Counted from the stretch's first letter, positions 33,150 to 43,855 are shown. The stretch is 64,000 bases of DNA from an uncultured beta proteobacterium (GCA_903960915.1 CAJCCO010000037.1:33228-97227), one strand, 5' to 3'. Notes: a model not told the origin generated them from the letters alone. A program made the numbers and translations.

Positions 33150-36100
33150 TTGCCAACTCAACGCGCTCAGCCTCGTAGCCCCAGTCAAAGTGCTTCGCCC
33201 CGACCCAAGCCGATCAAAACCACATTGCCGCCCAGCTGCATTGTTGGCATTGGGGCTTCATCTGGCGGCGTGAGCGCACTGCAAGACTTTTTCAAGGCCA
33301 TGCCTATTGACACAGGTGTCGGCTTTGTCGTGGTGCAGCATCTGGCGCCCAGCCACACCAATTTTTCTGTGCCCCTGCTGGCCGCCTGCACCGCCCTGCC
33401 CGTCGCGCAGGCTACGCAAGGCTGCACCGTTCTAGCCAACCATATCTACTTAGCCCCTGCCAACCAGACGCTCACCATCCATCAGGGTAAGTTGCAACTG
33501 AGTGCCCGACACGACGCGAAACAATTGCATTTGCCCATAGACCACTTTTTCAACGCCTTGGGTGAAGATTGCGGCTCCCGTGCCATCGGTATCATTTTGT
33601 CTGGGCTAGGGAACGATGGCGCCTTGGGGCTGAAAACCATTGCGGCTGAGGGCGGCATGGTGTTGGTACAAGACCCCGCCACCGCCGAATACGACAACAT
33701 GCCCCGAAGTGCCATGGCAACTGGCATTGCCAACTACGTTTTACCTGTCAAGAAAATGCCCAAAGTCATTGCCACCTATGCCCACCACCCGTATGTCGAC
33801 CAAGACGCCTCGAAGGTCGCCAATGAGGGGGCGTCTAGGGAAACACAGCAACTGCTCAAAATTATCAAGGAACGCCGTGGCTACGACTTTGCGGGCTACA
33901 AACGAACGACGCTCATGCGCCGTATCGAGCGACGCATGGGTCTACGCGGCATCCTGAGCTTGCTGGAGTATGTCAACCTGCTCAAACACAATGCCGACGA
34001 GGTAGACGCCCTGTTTCGCGATCTGCTGATTGGTGTGACCGAGTTTTTCCGAGACGCCGAGGCCTGGAAGACGCTCATTACAGACGTGGTCAGCCCCGTG
34101 GTGAGCGCCAAGCTGCCCGATGAACCGATCCGAATCTGGATTCCAGGCTGCTCCACCGGAGAAGAGGCATACACCATGGCCATGGTGGTACTGGACCGCT
34201 TGCGCCAGGTGCGAAAAAAATGTCCGGTTCAGATTTTTGCCACCGACACCAACAACGAAGCCCTGGAGATTGGGCGCAGTGGACGCTACCCCTTAAGCAT
34301 TGCCAGCCACATTTCGCCTGCCAAACTCAAACGCTACTTTGTCAACGGGCCCGACAGCCAGTACTACATGGTCAACGACGAGTTGAGAAGTTCGGTGGTG
34401 TTTGGCGTCCAAAATTTGTTTGCCGACCCCCCCTTTGGCCGGGTAGACATGATCAGTTGCCGCAATGTGCTGATTTACCTGGAGCCCGAGCTGCAAAAAC
34501 GGGTGCTCAATATTTTTCACTTTGCCTTGCGCATGAACGGCTTCCTGTTTTTGGGCAGCGCCGAGTCCAACGGCAATCGCGACGACATTTTCAAACCCAT
34601 CTCCAAAAAGTGGCGCATCTTCAAGCGTGTCGGAACCTCCAAGCCTGACGTGCTGGCCTTGCAGTTGCGCGTGGCCGAATCACGCATTGCTCAATCCTTG
34701 GCCCTGCCCAGCAGCCTGTCCCCTCTGAACCAGATTGCCAGCATTGCCCAAAAAATAATACTTGACCGGTTTGCACCGGCTTCAGTGCTGATTGACAGCA
34801 GCCACCACGCGCTCTACTTTTGCGGCCCCACCGATGATTTTCTGGCCCGCCCACGTGGCGCACCCACGTCTGATTTGCTGGCCATGGTGCGAGAAGGCCT
34901 GCGCTCACGTGTGCGCGCCGCGCTCGCTGAAGCCGTAAGAAGTGACTTACCCATCACGGTGACTGGCGCCCGCATGAAGCGGGACAATCTTTTTGTACCG
35001 GTACAAATTACCGTTACGCCGCATGCTGGTTTTGAAAGCGGGCGTCTGTACCTGGTGGTGTTCTGGCACGACCAGCAACCCGTGCTGATGCCTGACGTAA
35101 AGGGCGCCAACCAGGCCTTGGTACGGCATCTGGAGGAAGAGCTGCAAGCCACCCGCGATGACCTGCAAAACACCATCGAACGGTTTGAAACCACCAATGA
35201 AAACCTGAAGGTATCCAACGAAGAAGTTGTCACCACCAACGAAGAGCTGCGCTCGCTCAATGAAGAGCTGGAAAGCTCCAAAGAAGAGTTGCAATCGCTC
35301 AACGAAGAACTCATCACCGTCAACCAGCAGCTCGAAGGCAAGGTGCGTGAGCTGGAGGTGGCCAACAACGACCTCAACAACCTGCTCAACAGCAGTGACA
35401 TTGCCACCATCTGTCTGGACCGGACCTTTCATATCAAATGGTTCACCCCGGCATCGCAAGCGCAGTTCAAGTTCATTGCCAGCGATATAGGTCGGCCTAT
35501 CAGCGATTTTTCTCTGTCTTGGAGCGGCGAAGGCCTGCTCGAAGCTGCCAGCGCTGTCTTGACGGGCAAGCCCATGGTTCAGCACGAATACCAAAACGAC
35601 ACGGGTCGGCGCTTTATTCGTCGCGTGCTGCCCTACCGCAACGAGGGCGAGCAGATTGGCGGCGTTATCGTGACCTACACCGACATCACCGACAGCTTTC
35701 TGGCCGCAGAAGAGACCAGCTTGGCACGCAAGAATTTGTCCGTCTCCCTGGAACAAAGCGAGCGCCTACGCAGCCTGGCCTCCGCCCTGGCGCTGGCCGA
35801 GGTACGTGAACGCCGCGCCCTGGCACAAGACCTGCACGACGACTTGGGGCAATTACTGGCCATGGCCAAGCTGAAAATGTCGGCGGTTGAAAAACTCAAG
35901 GTCTCCAACACCATGCGTCCCGCGCTGGACGACTGCTCCAAAGCCCTGGACCAGGCCAACCGCAAGCTCCGCGCCATGGCCTTTCAGCTCAGCCCACCCA
36001 TGCTCGACGAACTCGGACTGGCCTCTGCCATGGAGTGGATGGCCGATGAAGTGCAACAGATGTACCAATTGGAGGTGCACATAACCTACGACGGCACCCC

Positions 36101-36470
36101 CAAACCGCTGGATCCGGCAGTCCGGGCGACCTTGTTCCGGGCCGTGCGTGAGTTGCTGATCAACGTGGCCAAACATGCCCACGTGGGCCAGGCCAACATC
36201 AACATCACCCGGGGCAGCGACAACATGCTCGATGTCTCGGTCAGCGATGACGGCACCGGTTTTGACCCTTCACCGCTGCTTTCAGACCACAGTTCAGCCG
36301 GCTTTGGCCTGATCAGCGTGCGCGAACGCCTGACCCTGCTGGGCGGCCAGGTGTCGATTCGCAGCACGCGGGGAGAGGGCACCTCCGTTCACCTGCAAGT
36401 ACCGCTCCTGCAGGAACCCGAACCGGCCCCGACGAAAAAAATCAAACTCGAAAAATGGCATAAATTATGA
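33150..36470 (+). CDS. CheB-CheR fusion with PAS and histidine kinase domains
   Basis: 1106 residues starting at TTG 33150, supported by AGGAG six bases ahead. Domain order: CheB methylesterase (about 28-215; GIGASSGGVSALQDF, VVQHLAPSH, SGLGNDGALGL), CheR methyltransferase (about 225-495; RRIERRMGLRG, SAM site IWIPGCSTGEEAYTMAM, DMISCRNVLIYLEPE), a long Glu/Asn-rich coiled coil (about 655-755), a PAS domain, then a HisKA_3-type kinase: phosphoacceptor His896 in LAQDLHDDLGQLLAM and ATPase region ELLINVAKHAHVGQA, SDDGTGFDP, GFGLISVRERL. It would sense, and phosphorylate the response regulator whose gene overlaps its stop. No CheW or chemoreceptor is nearby, so it is not a classical taxis operon. 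Confidence 0.92.
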   Translation: MPTQRAQPRSPSQSASPRPKPIKTTLPPSCIVGIGASSGGVSALQDFFKAMPIDTGVGFVVVQHLAPSHTNFSVPLLAACTALPVAQATQGCTVLANHIYLAPANQTLTIHQGKLQLSARHDAKQLHLPIDHFFNALGEDCGSRAIGIILSGLGNDGALGLKTIAAEGGMVLVQDPATAEYDNMPRSAMATGIANYVLPVKKMPKVIATYAHHPYVDQDASKVANEGASRETQQLLKIIKERRGYDFAGYKRTTLMRRIERRMGLRGILSLLEYVNLLKHNADEVDALFRDLLIGVTEFFRDAEAWKTLITDVVSPVVSAKLPDEPIRIWIPGCSTGEEAYTMAMVVLDRLRQVRKKCPVQIFATDTNNEALEIGRSGRYPLSIASHISPAKLKRYFVNGPDSQYYMVNDELRSSVVFGVQNLFADPPFGRVDMISCRNVLIYLEPELQKRVLNIFHFALRMNGFLFLGSAESNGNRDDIFKPISKKWRIFKRVGTSKPDVLALQLRVAESRIAQSLALPSSLSPLNQIASIAQKIILDRFAPASVLIDSSHHALYFCGPTDDFLARPRGAPTSDLLAMVREGLRSRVRAALAEAVRSDLPITVTGARMKRDNLFVPVQITVTPHAGFESGRLYLVVFWHDQQPVLMPDVKGANQALVRHLEEELQATRDDLQNTIERFETTNENLKVSNEEVVTTNEELRSLNEELESSKEELQSLNEELITVNQQLEGKVRELEVANNDLNNLLNSSDIATICLDRTFHIKWFTPASQAQFKFIASDIGRPISDFSLSWSGEGLLEAASAVLTGKPMVQHEYQNDTGRRFIRRVLPYRNEGEQIGGVIVTYTDITDSFLAAEETSLARKNLSVSLEQSERLRSLASALALAEVRERRALAQDLHDDLGQLLAMAKLKMSAVEKLKVSNTMRPALDDCSKALDQANRKLRAMAFQLSPPMLDELGLASAMEWMADEVQQMYQLEVHITYDGTPKPLDPAVRATLFRAVRELLINVAKHAHVGQANINITRGSDNMLDVSVSDDGTGFDPSPLLSDHSSAGFGLISVRERLTLLGGQVSIRSTRGEGTSVHLQVPLLQEPEPAPTKKIKLEKWHKL

Positions 36471-37117
36471 AAACCCGTGTTTTGCTGGTGGATGACCACA
36501 CCATGTTCCGCGAAGCCTTGCGCATCATGCTCAACCACGAGCCGAATATCGAAGTCGTGGGCGAACTCGGCGATGGGTCTGAAGTAGAAGCCATGGTGGC
36601 CGAACTCTCACCCGATGTCGTGGTGATGGACATCAGCATGCCCAAGGTCAATGGCATTGACGCCACGCTGGGCTTGCTGGCCCGGTTTCCAGACGTGAAA
36701 GTGGTGGCCCTGTCGGCCTTCAATTACAAAAAATTTGTCATGGAACTGATGGGGGCGGGCGCCCTGGCCTACGTCGTCAAATCGGCTGCGGGTGAGCAGC
36801 TGGTGCACGCCATTGCCAGCGCGGCCAAGGGCAAAACCTACCTGTGCCCTGAATCAGCCGCCACCTTGGTAGATGCCAGCCGCAGGGGCAGCCTGACTGC
36901 CTCCAGCACCCGCGCCAACAAGCGATTGGGGCGGCGCGAAACCGAAGTGTTGCGCCTGCTCGCCGAAGGCAAAAGCTCCCCCCAGATTGCCGAGAGTTTG
37001 CACATCGCCCCCAGCACGGTCGATGTGCACCGCCGCAACATCATGGAAAAACTGGAGTTGCACAGCGTGGCCGAACTGACCAAATACGCCATTCGAATTG
37101 GCGCGACCAGCATGTAG
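36467..37117 (+). CDS. NarL/FixJ-type response regulator
   Basis: 216 residues. Receiver domain: LLVDDHTMFREAL acid pair, phosphoacceptor Asp55 in DVVVMDISMPKVNG, switch region VVALSAFNYKK and Lys in LAYVVKSAAGEQL. The C-terminal LuxR helix-turn-helix is LGRRETEVLRLLAEGKSSPQ with STVDVHRRNIMEKL. It is the evident partner of the CheB-CheR kinase: the start overlaps that gene's stop by four bases (ATGA). Target genes are not visible, but the diguanylate cyclase gene 121 bases downstream is an obvious candidate. Confidence 0.93.
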   Translation: MKTRVLLVDDHTMFREALRIMLNHEPNIEVVGELGDGSEVEAMVAELSPDVVVMDISMPKVNGIDATLGLLARFPDVKVVALSAFNYKKFVMELMGAGALAYVVKSAAGEQLVHAIASAAKGKTYLCPESAATLVDASRRGSLTASSTRANKRLGRRETEVLRLLAEGKSSPQIAESLHIAPSTVDVHRRNIMEKLELHSVAELTKYAIRIGATSM

Positions 37118-37238
37118 GGCGTCGCCAGTGGCGCCCGGGACTACCTGATAGTCAGTACTAAAAATAAGCCGATGTCAGTATTATTTTAATTTTGCATAGT
37201 GATTACGCTTGGGCTTTTACACCCTGCGACGGCTGTGC

Positions 37239-38276
37239 ATGCACCTATATATTGACGGGTCAACCCAGTTTCTGCCCACCCCATTGTTGGAGGCTGTAAA
37301 CAACGGCGGAGCCACCCCTCATTTGGACATCATGCAGGTGCACCAACTGCTGGCGTCCAGCCTGAACGCGGTAGACGTTGGCTTGCAAGTGTGGGACGCC
37401 GAAGACAAGCTGGTGCTGTACAACAAAAAAATTGTTCAGCTTGAAGGCCGCCTGCACCGACCCGAGAACATTGGCAAGTCGTTTGATCACCTGATGCGTG
37501 AAGGCTTGAGACAAGGCTTTATTCAGGCCGCACTAGGGTGTGAAGAAAAGTGGCTGAGCGATTCCCATCGCAAGCGGGCATTAATTAGTACCAAAGAAGA
37601 GCCAAGATTGGTTCATATCAGCCCCCAGCTATGGGTCAACATCTACGAATCGCGCACACCCGAGGGCTACCTGGTGTCGGCCTGGGTCGACGTCAGCGAT
37701 TTGGTGATCAAAGGCCAGTTGCTGGAGGCCAGCAATGAACAACTGGCGCAGCAGTCGGCCACCGATGGGCTGACGGGACTGGCCAACCGACGGCACTTTG
37801 ACGAGGCTTTAAAAACCGAATGGCTGCGCGCGGCGCGTCGTTTTTCACCGTTGAGTTTATTGATGGTGGATATTGACCATTTCAAACGCTACAACGACCA
37901 CTATGGCCATCTGGCCGGCGACGAATGCTTGCGCCGGGTGGCGCAGGCACTGAGCCTGTGCGCGCACCGCGCCGGCGAATTGGTGGCCCGCTACGGGGGC
38001 GAAGAATTTGTGATTTTGCTTCCTGCAACCGACATGACCCAGGCGTGCGAAACGGCCCAGCGCTGCCTTGACCAGATCATGCAGGAAGCCCTGCCTCACG
38101 GTGCATCCGACTCGTCCAAGCTGGTGACCTTGAGCATTGGTGTGGCCTGCCTGCAACCCAACGCCACCCTGGATGCCAGCACCTTGCTCAAGGCCGCTGA
38201 CGCGGCCATGTACCGCGCCAAGTCGAATGGCCGGTCCTGCTACCAGAGTGCGCCTCCCCTCCGTTTGGGTGATTGA
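37239..38276 (+). CDS. PAS-GGDEF diguanylate cyclase
   Basis: 345 residues from ATG 37239; upstream TTG 37209 and internal ATG 37332 are alternatives, and none has a clear ribosome site. A PAS domain (about 30-155; LLASSLNAVDVGLQVWDAED) precedes a complete GGDEF domain: DGLTGLANRRHFDEAL, LMVDIDHFKRYNDHYGHLAG and active site ARYGGEEFVILLP. It would make cyclic di-GMP. The inhibitory I-site, normally RxxD five residues before GGEEF, reads RAGE here, so product inhibition may be weakened. It follows the two-component pair on the same strand. Confidence 0.92.
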   Translation: MHLYIDGSTQFLPTPLLEAVNNGGATPHLDIMQVHQLLASSLNAVDVGLQVWDAEDKLVLYNKKIVQLEGRLHRPENIGKSFDHLMREGLRQGFIQAALGCEEKWLSDSHRKRALISTKEEPRLVHISPQLWVNIYESRTPEGYLVSAWVDVSDLVIKGQLLEASNEQLAQQSATDGLTGLANRRHFDEALKTEWLRAARRFSPLSLLMVDIDHFKRYNDHYGHLAGDECLRRVAQALSLCAHRAGELVARYGGEEFVILLPATDMTQACETAQRCLDQIMQEALPHGASDSSKLVTLSIGVACLQPNATLDASTLLKAADAAMYRAKSNGRSCYQSAPPLRLGD

Positions 38277-38291
38277 CGTCGATACGCCCTC

Positions 38292-39047
38292 TCAAGCCCA
38301 GGCATCCCAGAGCAGCTTGACCCCGCTGAGCAGCATGCCGGCGTACACAATTTGGTAGAACAAGCGTGCGTTGATAGTGCGCGCCATGCGCACGCCCACA
38401 AAGACGCCCAAAGGGGCAAACGGTATGAGCACCAGAGAGGTCATCATGTTGCGGGTGTCGAGCAAACCCAGCCAGGCGTAGGGAATCCACTTGGACAAGT
38501 TGATGACAAAGAAGAAAAACGCCAGGGTGGCGGTGTATTGGATGGGCGAAAGGCGCAACGGAATCATGTAAGCGCTGATGGGCGGCCCGCCTGCGTGGGC
38601 AATAAAACTGGTGAAGCCCGACGTTGCCGTTAGCAGGGCGCCCAGCCATTTGGGGGGCGCTGCGCTGTCGGGTTTGGGCGGAAACAACAAGCGCTGCGCC
38701 AGAAATAAGAGAATGAAAATGCCCACCAAACCAGCCACCGTTCGGGCGTCCAGCAGTTTGAAGAGCGCCGCACCAACAGCGATGCCCACCAGCCCGCAAG
38801 GAATCAAAAATTTCAGCAGCTTGAGGTCAAAGTCTTTGCGAAACGCCGCCATGCCCAGCAGGTCCATCACCAGCAAAACAGGCATCAAAATAGCCGCGGC
38901 CTGCGGCACCGTCACCGACAGCGCCATGATGGGTACGGCCAGCGCCCCGAAACCGGCGCCAAAACCACTTTTGCTGACCCCCAGCAACAGCACGGCCGGA
39001 ATGCTGATGGCGTAAAAAAAAGGATCGGTAATGAGGGCCTGCCACAT
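38292..39047 (-). CDS. TSUP (TauE/SafE) family membrane transporter
   Basis: 251 residues, about eight membrane helices. TauE/SafE marks: VLLLGVSKSGFGAGFGALAV at the front and ALLTATSGFTSFIAHAGGPP in the second half. The family exports or imports sulfite, sulfoacetate and other small anions. It is the last gene of a three-gene run thiolase-acetyltransferase-TSUP. Substrate unknown. Confidence 0.9.
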   Translation of the reverse strand: MWQALITDPFFYAISIPAVLLLGVSKSGFGAGFGALAVPIMALSVTVPQAAAILMPVLLVMDLLGMAAFRKDFDLKLLKFLIPCGLVGIAVGAALFKLLDARTVAGLVGIFILLFLAQRLLFPPKPDSAAPPKWLGALLTATSGFTSFIAHAGGPPISAYMIPLRLSPIQYTATLAFFFFVINLSKWIPYAWLGLLDTRNMMTSLVLIPFAPLGVFVGVRMARTINARLFYQIVYAGMLLSGVKLLWDAWA

Positions 39048-39049
39048 GC

Positions 39050-39588
39050 TCAGCCTCTCGCCTGGGTGGGTGTGTCGTGCAGCCTGCGCACCATCAACAC
39101 CTTGGCATGGTCTTGTCCGTTCACCTTGACGGCGTGCGGCAACACCCCATACACCTTGAAACCACAGGTTTCATACAAGTGCTGGGCGCTGAGGTTGCCG
39201 GCAGTCACCGTCAGGTCCACTTGCTCCAGCGTAGGCCACTGGCGGGCCTGCGCCAACAGGGCTTGCAGCAATGCCCGCCCTAGCCCCCGGTGGGACGCAG
39301 TCTGCGCCACATACATGCCCACCACAGTGGCGTTGTGCTGTTCTTTGGGGCGATAGCGTCCATGCAAACCCACCATGCCCACCAAGTCACCCGCTTCAAA
39401 AGCGCCCCAAAAAGCGTCGTGCGGCTTGCTGGGGTCGGGCGTCAACCGCTGTACCGACCAAGACAGGGGCTTTTGCGCCTCTTCCTCGGCGCTGGACGTA
39501 AAGGCCTGCGGGTGTTGCTCAAAAGCTTGCAGGCGCAGGGTAGCGTAGGCCGCAGCATCTGCGGGCACCAGCAAGCGAATGTCTGCCA

Positions 39589-39589
<1 letters not shown>
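39050..39589 (-). CDS. GNAT family N-acetyltransferase
   Basis: 179 residues. IRLLVPADAAAYATLRLQAF opens the fold; the acetyl-CoA motif A is VGMYVAQTASHRGLGRALLQ with R-G-x-G, and VDLTVTAGNLSAQHLYETCG is the usual motif B. The ATG overlaps the thiolase stop by one base (TGATG), and two bases separate it from the TSUP gene, so the three are co-transcribed. Substrate unknown. Confidence 0.9.
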
Positions 39590-40791
<1,202 letters not shown>

Positions 40792-40882
40792 GTTTTTCGT
40801 TTCTCCGAAAAAACGCTGATTCTCGCCTTTTATCGCCCCTCACCCGGCAAAACCAGGAACAGCGGGCGACAATCTCCCCACT

Positions 40883-41317
40883 ATGTTCTCACCCTCCCAA
40901 GCTGACGTTCGCCGTTTTTTTTGCGCAGTTTTTGCCAAAGCCCAGGCCGGACAACCCCTGGAAGCTATAGAAACCATAGCAAGTCTATGGATTGACGAGC
41001 ACCCCGAATACCATGCCGCACTGGCTGACTTGGACACAGCACTGTCGACCATGCACGCCGCAGAGGAAGGCAAAAGTAACCCGTTTTTGCACCTGTCCAT
41101 GCACCTGTCCATCAGCGAGCAGTGCAGCATTGACCAGCCGCGCGGCATCCGTCAGGCTGTTGAACTGCTGACACACCGACGCAACTCGCTGCACCTGGCC
41201 CACCACGAGGCCATGGATTGCCTGGGCCGCATGATCTGGGACAGCCAGAGCGCCGGTCGCCCACCAGACGGTGAGGCTTACATCGCCTGCGTGCAACAAC
41301 ACGCCACGCGCGACTGA
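40883..41317 (+). CDS. DUF1841 family protein
   Basis: 144 residues. MFSPSQADVRRFFCAVFAKA, HPEYHAALADLD, NPFLHLSMHLSISEQCSIDQ and HHEAMDCLGRMIWDSQ match the soluble DUF1841 family of betaproteobacteria; the conserved His and Glu residues could bind a metal, but no activity is known to me. A strong terminator follows the stop. Confidence 0.87.
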   Translation: MFSPSQADVRRFFCAVFAKAQAGQPLEAIETIASLWIDEHPEYHAALADLDTALSTMHAAEEGKSNPFLHLSMHLSISEQCSIDQPRGIRQAVELLTHRRNSLHLAHHEAMDCLGRMIWDSQSAGRPPDGEAYIACVQQHATRD

Positions 41318-41336
41318 CCTCAAAACCCACAGGCGG

Positions 41337-41368
41337 AAAAAAAGCTGCTCTGTTGAGCAGCTTTTTTT
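41337..41368 (+). terminator. Bidirectional terminator between DUF1841 and cytochrome c4 genes
   Basis: AAAAAGCTGCTC, loop TGTT, GAGCAGCTTTTTTT: a perfect hairpin with A-run and T-run on its two sides, suited to end both convergent transcripts. Confidence 0.92.
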
Positions 41369-41384
41369 GTGGTCAGAGCCGTTT

Positions 41385-42050
41385 TTAGCGGAACTTGTTT
41401 TGTGGCACCGTCTTGAGCTCGCCAGGCAATGCGCTCACGTAATTGGCCATTTCGCTGAGTTCGGCGTTAGTGAACTGTTTGGCAATGCCACCCATGATGG
41501 CGTTGGAGCGACCCACTTGGGCGTTTTTCTCAGCCTTGTAGGATTTGAGCGCCACGAACAAATAGTCCGCATGCTGGCCGGCAATTTTGGGGTAGCTGGG
41601 GTCAATGGGCTTGTTGAAGTTGTCACCGTGGCAGGTGACGCAACCGCCTTTTTTCACCAGCTCAGCAGCTTTGACGGAGCCAACAGCGGCTTTAGCCAAC
41701 TCAGGGGCGCCTGCCACCTTGCCGTGTGATTCGTAGTAAGCACCCAGGTCGGCCATGTCCTGATCGCTCAGGTTGTCTGCAATACCGCGCATGGTGGGGT
41801 GTTTGCGCTCACCTTTTTTATAGGCATTGAGCGAGGACACGATGTACTTGGCGCCCTGGCCAGAGATCATGGGCACCTTGTGAATCTCAGGAAAGCTGGC
41901 TTGGTAACCCTGAATGCCGTGGCAGCCAATGCACATGGCAATTTTTTTCTCGCCGGCTTTGACATCACCTTTGACCTCTTGGGCATGGGCTGAGAAGGTG
42001 GTCGCACAAGCGACAACCAGAGCGGACAGTGATGACAGAAATTTGTTCAT
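41385..42050 (-). CDS. Diheme cytochrome c4
   Basis: 221 residues with a signal peptide (LSALVVACATTFSAHAQ). Two cytochrome c domains with heme sites KIAMCIGCHGIQGY and KGGCVTCHGDNFNKP and likely axial Met in KVPMISGQGAKYI and NAIMGGIAKQFTN. The layout and length fit cytochrome c4, a periplasmic electron carrier to terminal oxidases such as the one encoded at 24885-29603. It stands alone, divergent from the MoxR gene. Confidence 0.93.
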   Translation of the reverse strand: MNKFLSSLSALVVACATTFSAHAQEVKGDVKAGEKKIAMCIGCHGIQGYQASFPEIHKVPMISGQGAKYIVSSLNAYKKGERKHPTMRGIADNLSDQDMADLGAYYESHGKVAGAPELAKAAVGSVKAAELVKKGGCVTCHGDNFNKPIDPSYPKIAGQHADYLFVALKSYKAEKNAQVGRSNAIMGGIAKQFTNAELSEMANYVSALPGELKTVPQNKFR

Positions 42051-42152
42051 TTTGCGAGGACAATCAACCGGTGATTAAGATAAAAGCACCGCGCATTATA
42101 TCGACCGTCAACCCTTCCCTTAACTGCTGATTGCTCCAGACAAGCCAGAACC

Positions 42153-43007
42153 ATGAAATTCCAAGGTACAAAAAACTACGTCGCCACCCAGGATTTGATG
42201 TTGTCCGTCAATGCGGCCATCACGCTCAAGCGACCCCTGCTGGTCAAGGGCGAGCCCGGTACCGGTAAAACCATGCTGGCTGAGGAAGTAGCCGAAGCCC
42301 TGAAAATGCCCTTGCTGCAGTGGCACATCAAGTCCACCACCAAAGCCCAGCAAGGCCTCTACGAATACGACGCGGTGAGCCGCCTGCGCGACTCCCAACT
42401 GTCCGACGTGGACGGTGGCGAGCGGGTGAAAGACATCCACAACTACATCGTCAAGGGCGTGCTCTGGCAAGCCTTCATGGCGGAAGAACCGGTGGCGCTG
42501 CTGATTGACGAGATTGACAAGGCCGACATCGAATTCCCGAACGACCTGCTGCGCGAAATCGACCGCATGGAGTTTTACTGCTACGAAACCCGCCAGCTGA
42601 TCAAGGCCAAGAACCGGCCCCTCGTCTTCATCACCTCCAACAACGAAAAAGAACTGCCAGACGCCTTTTTGCGCCGCTGCTTTTTCCACTACATCAAGTT
42701 CCCCGAAGCCGACACCATGAAGAGCATTGTGGACGTGCATTTCCCGGGCCTTAAAAAAGAGTTGCTGGCCGCCGCCATGAAAACCTTTTACGACGTGCGC
42801 AACCTGCCCGGCTTGAAGAAAAAACCCTCCACCAGCGAGCTGCTGGACTGGCTCAAGCTGCTCGTAGCTGAAGACATTCCCCTGGAAGCCTTGCAAAGCA
42901 AGGACGACAAGGTGGCGGTGCCGCCCCTGGTGGGCGCGCTGCTCAAAAACGAGCAGGACGTGACCCTGTTTGAAAAACTGGTGTTCATGCAGCGCCACAA
43001 CCGCTGA
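42153..43007 (+). CDS. MoxR-family AAA+ ATPase
   Basis: 284 residues. Walker A GEPGTGKTMLAEEVAEAL, Walker B VALLIDEIDKADIEF, sensor 1 LVFITSNNEKELPDAFLRRC with the arginine finger, and the helical lid with VRNLPGLKKKPSTSELLDWL. These match the CoxD/MoxR group that works with VWA-domain partners to activate metalloenzymes. The partner gene lies 0.85 kb downstream (43856), after a small membrane protein and an acetyltransferase, all on the same strand with short gaps. Confidence 0.93.
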   Translation: MKFQGTKNYVATQDLMLSVNAAITLKRPLLVKGEPGTGKTMLAEEVAEALKMPLLQWHIKSTTKAQQGLYEYDAVSRLRDSQLSDVDGGERVKDIHNYIVKGVLWQAFMAEEPVALLIDEIDKADIEFPNDLLREIDRMEFYCYETRQLIKAKNRPLVFITSNNEKELPDAFLRRCFFHYIKFPEADTMKSIVDVHFPGLKKELLAAAMKTFYDVRNLPGLKKKPSTSELLDWLKLLVAEDIPLEALQSKDDKVAVPPLVGALLKNEQDVTLFEKLVFMQRHNR

Positions 43008-43024
43008 AGTCGGACACCCAAGCC

Positions 43025-43249
43025 ATGGATAAATCACTGTGGATTGAAGGCTTGTCTGACGCCATTGGCTTTGTCGGCGGCGCCCTGCTCGGCTTTTGGC
43101 TGGGCCGTTTGATCGGCTTGGACATCTTTTCTCAAGGCTATAGCAATGCCAGTATTTTTGGCATTGTGCTGGTCGGACTTGGCGGTGGATTGGGCCTTCA
43201 ACTGGCACGGCGCTGGCGCAAGGGCCGCAGCACCAACAAGGAAGAATAA
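43025..43249 (+). CDS. Small two-helix membrane protein
   Basis: 74 residues. Two hydrophobic segments (AIGFVGGALLGFWLGRLIGL and ASIFGIVLVGLGGGLGLQLA) are followed by a basic tail (RRWRKGRSTNKEE). Glycine-rich helices resemble small AtpZ/AtpI-like membrane proteins, but I do not recognise the family. It lies 17 bases after the MoxR gene and 2 bases before the acetyltransferase gene, so it is probably translated in the same operon. Confidence 0.72.
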   Translation: MDKSLWIEGLSDAIGFVGGALLGFWLGRLIGLDIFSQGYSNASIFGIVLVGLGGGLGLQLARRWRKGRSTNKEE

Positions 43250-43251
43250 GC

Positions 43252-43848
43252 ATGGCCTTTGTTGAACCCGTTACCCTGCAAGGCCGTGGCGTGTCGCTGG
43301 TTCCGCTTGAGCTGGCCCATGTCCAAGGTCTACAAACCGCTGCTGCCGATGGCCGGCTCTGGAACATCCGGGTCACCTCGGTGCCGGAGCCCGAGCAAAC
43401 CCATCAATATATTGAGGACGCGCTGACCATGCGCCAGGCAGGCCACCGTTTTGCGTTTGCCGTGATTGACAGCGCCAGCGGCACTGTGCTGGGCAGCACC
43501 AGCTACCACGACATCCTGCCCGCCGTGCAACGCTTGGAAATTGGCTACACCTGGTACGCCAAACGATGCCAGCGCACCCACGTCAACAGCACCTGCAAGC
43601 TGCTCATGATGACGCACGCCTTTGAGACCCTGGGCTGCCGTGTCGTGGGCTGGCGTACCGACAATTTCAACTTTGCCTCGCAAGCCGCCATTGAACGCCT
43701 GGGTGCGCGCAAGGACGGCGTATTGCGCGGCCACGCCCTGCGCCGCGACGGCACCATTCGCGACACCGTCATGTACAGCATGCGGGCGGGCGAATGGCCA
43801 GAAACCAAAGCGCAGCTCTTGCATTCGCTGGACAAGCCACGCGGCTAA
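43252..43848 (+). CDS. GNAT acetyltransferase, RimJ/RimL-like
   Basis: 198 residues. GRGVSLVPLELAHVQGLQTA opens the fold; FAFAVIDSASGTVLGSTSYH, RLEIGYTWYAKRCQRTHVNS and CRVVGWRTDNFNFASQAAIE with ARKDGVLRGHALRRDGTIRD match the RimJ/RimL type that acetylates protein N-termini or small molecules. Two bases after the small membrane protein and eight bases before the VWA gene; unrelated in function but in the operon. Confidence 0.9.
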   Translation: MAFVEPVTLQGRGVSLVPLELAHVQGLQTAAADGRLWNIRVTSVPEPEQTHQYIEDALTMRQAGHRFAFAVIDSASGTVLGSTSYHDILPAVQRLEIGYTWYAKRCQRTHVNSTCKLLMMTHAFETLGCRVVGWRTDNFNFASQAAIERLGARKDGVLRGHALRRDGTIRDTVMYSMRAGEWPETKAQLLHSLDKPRG

Positions 43849-43855
43849 ACACACC

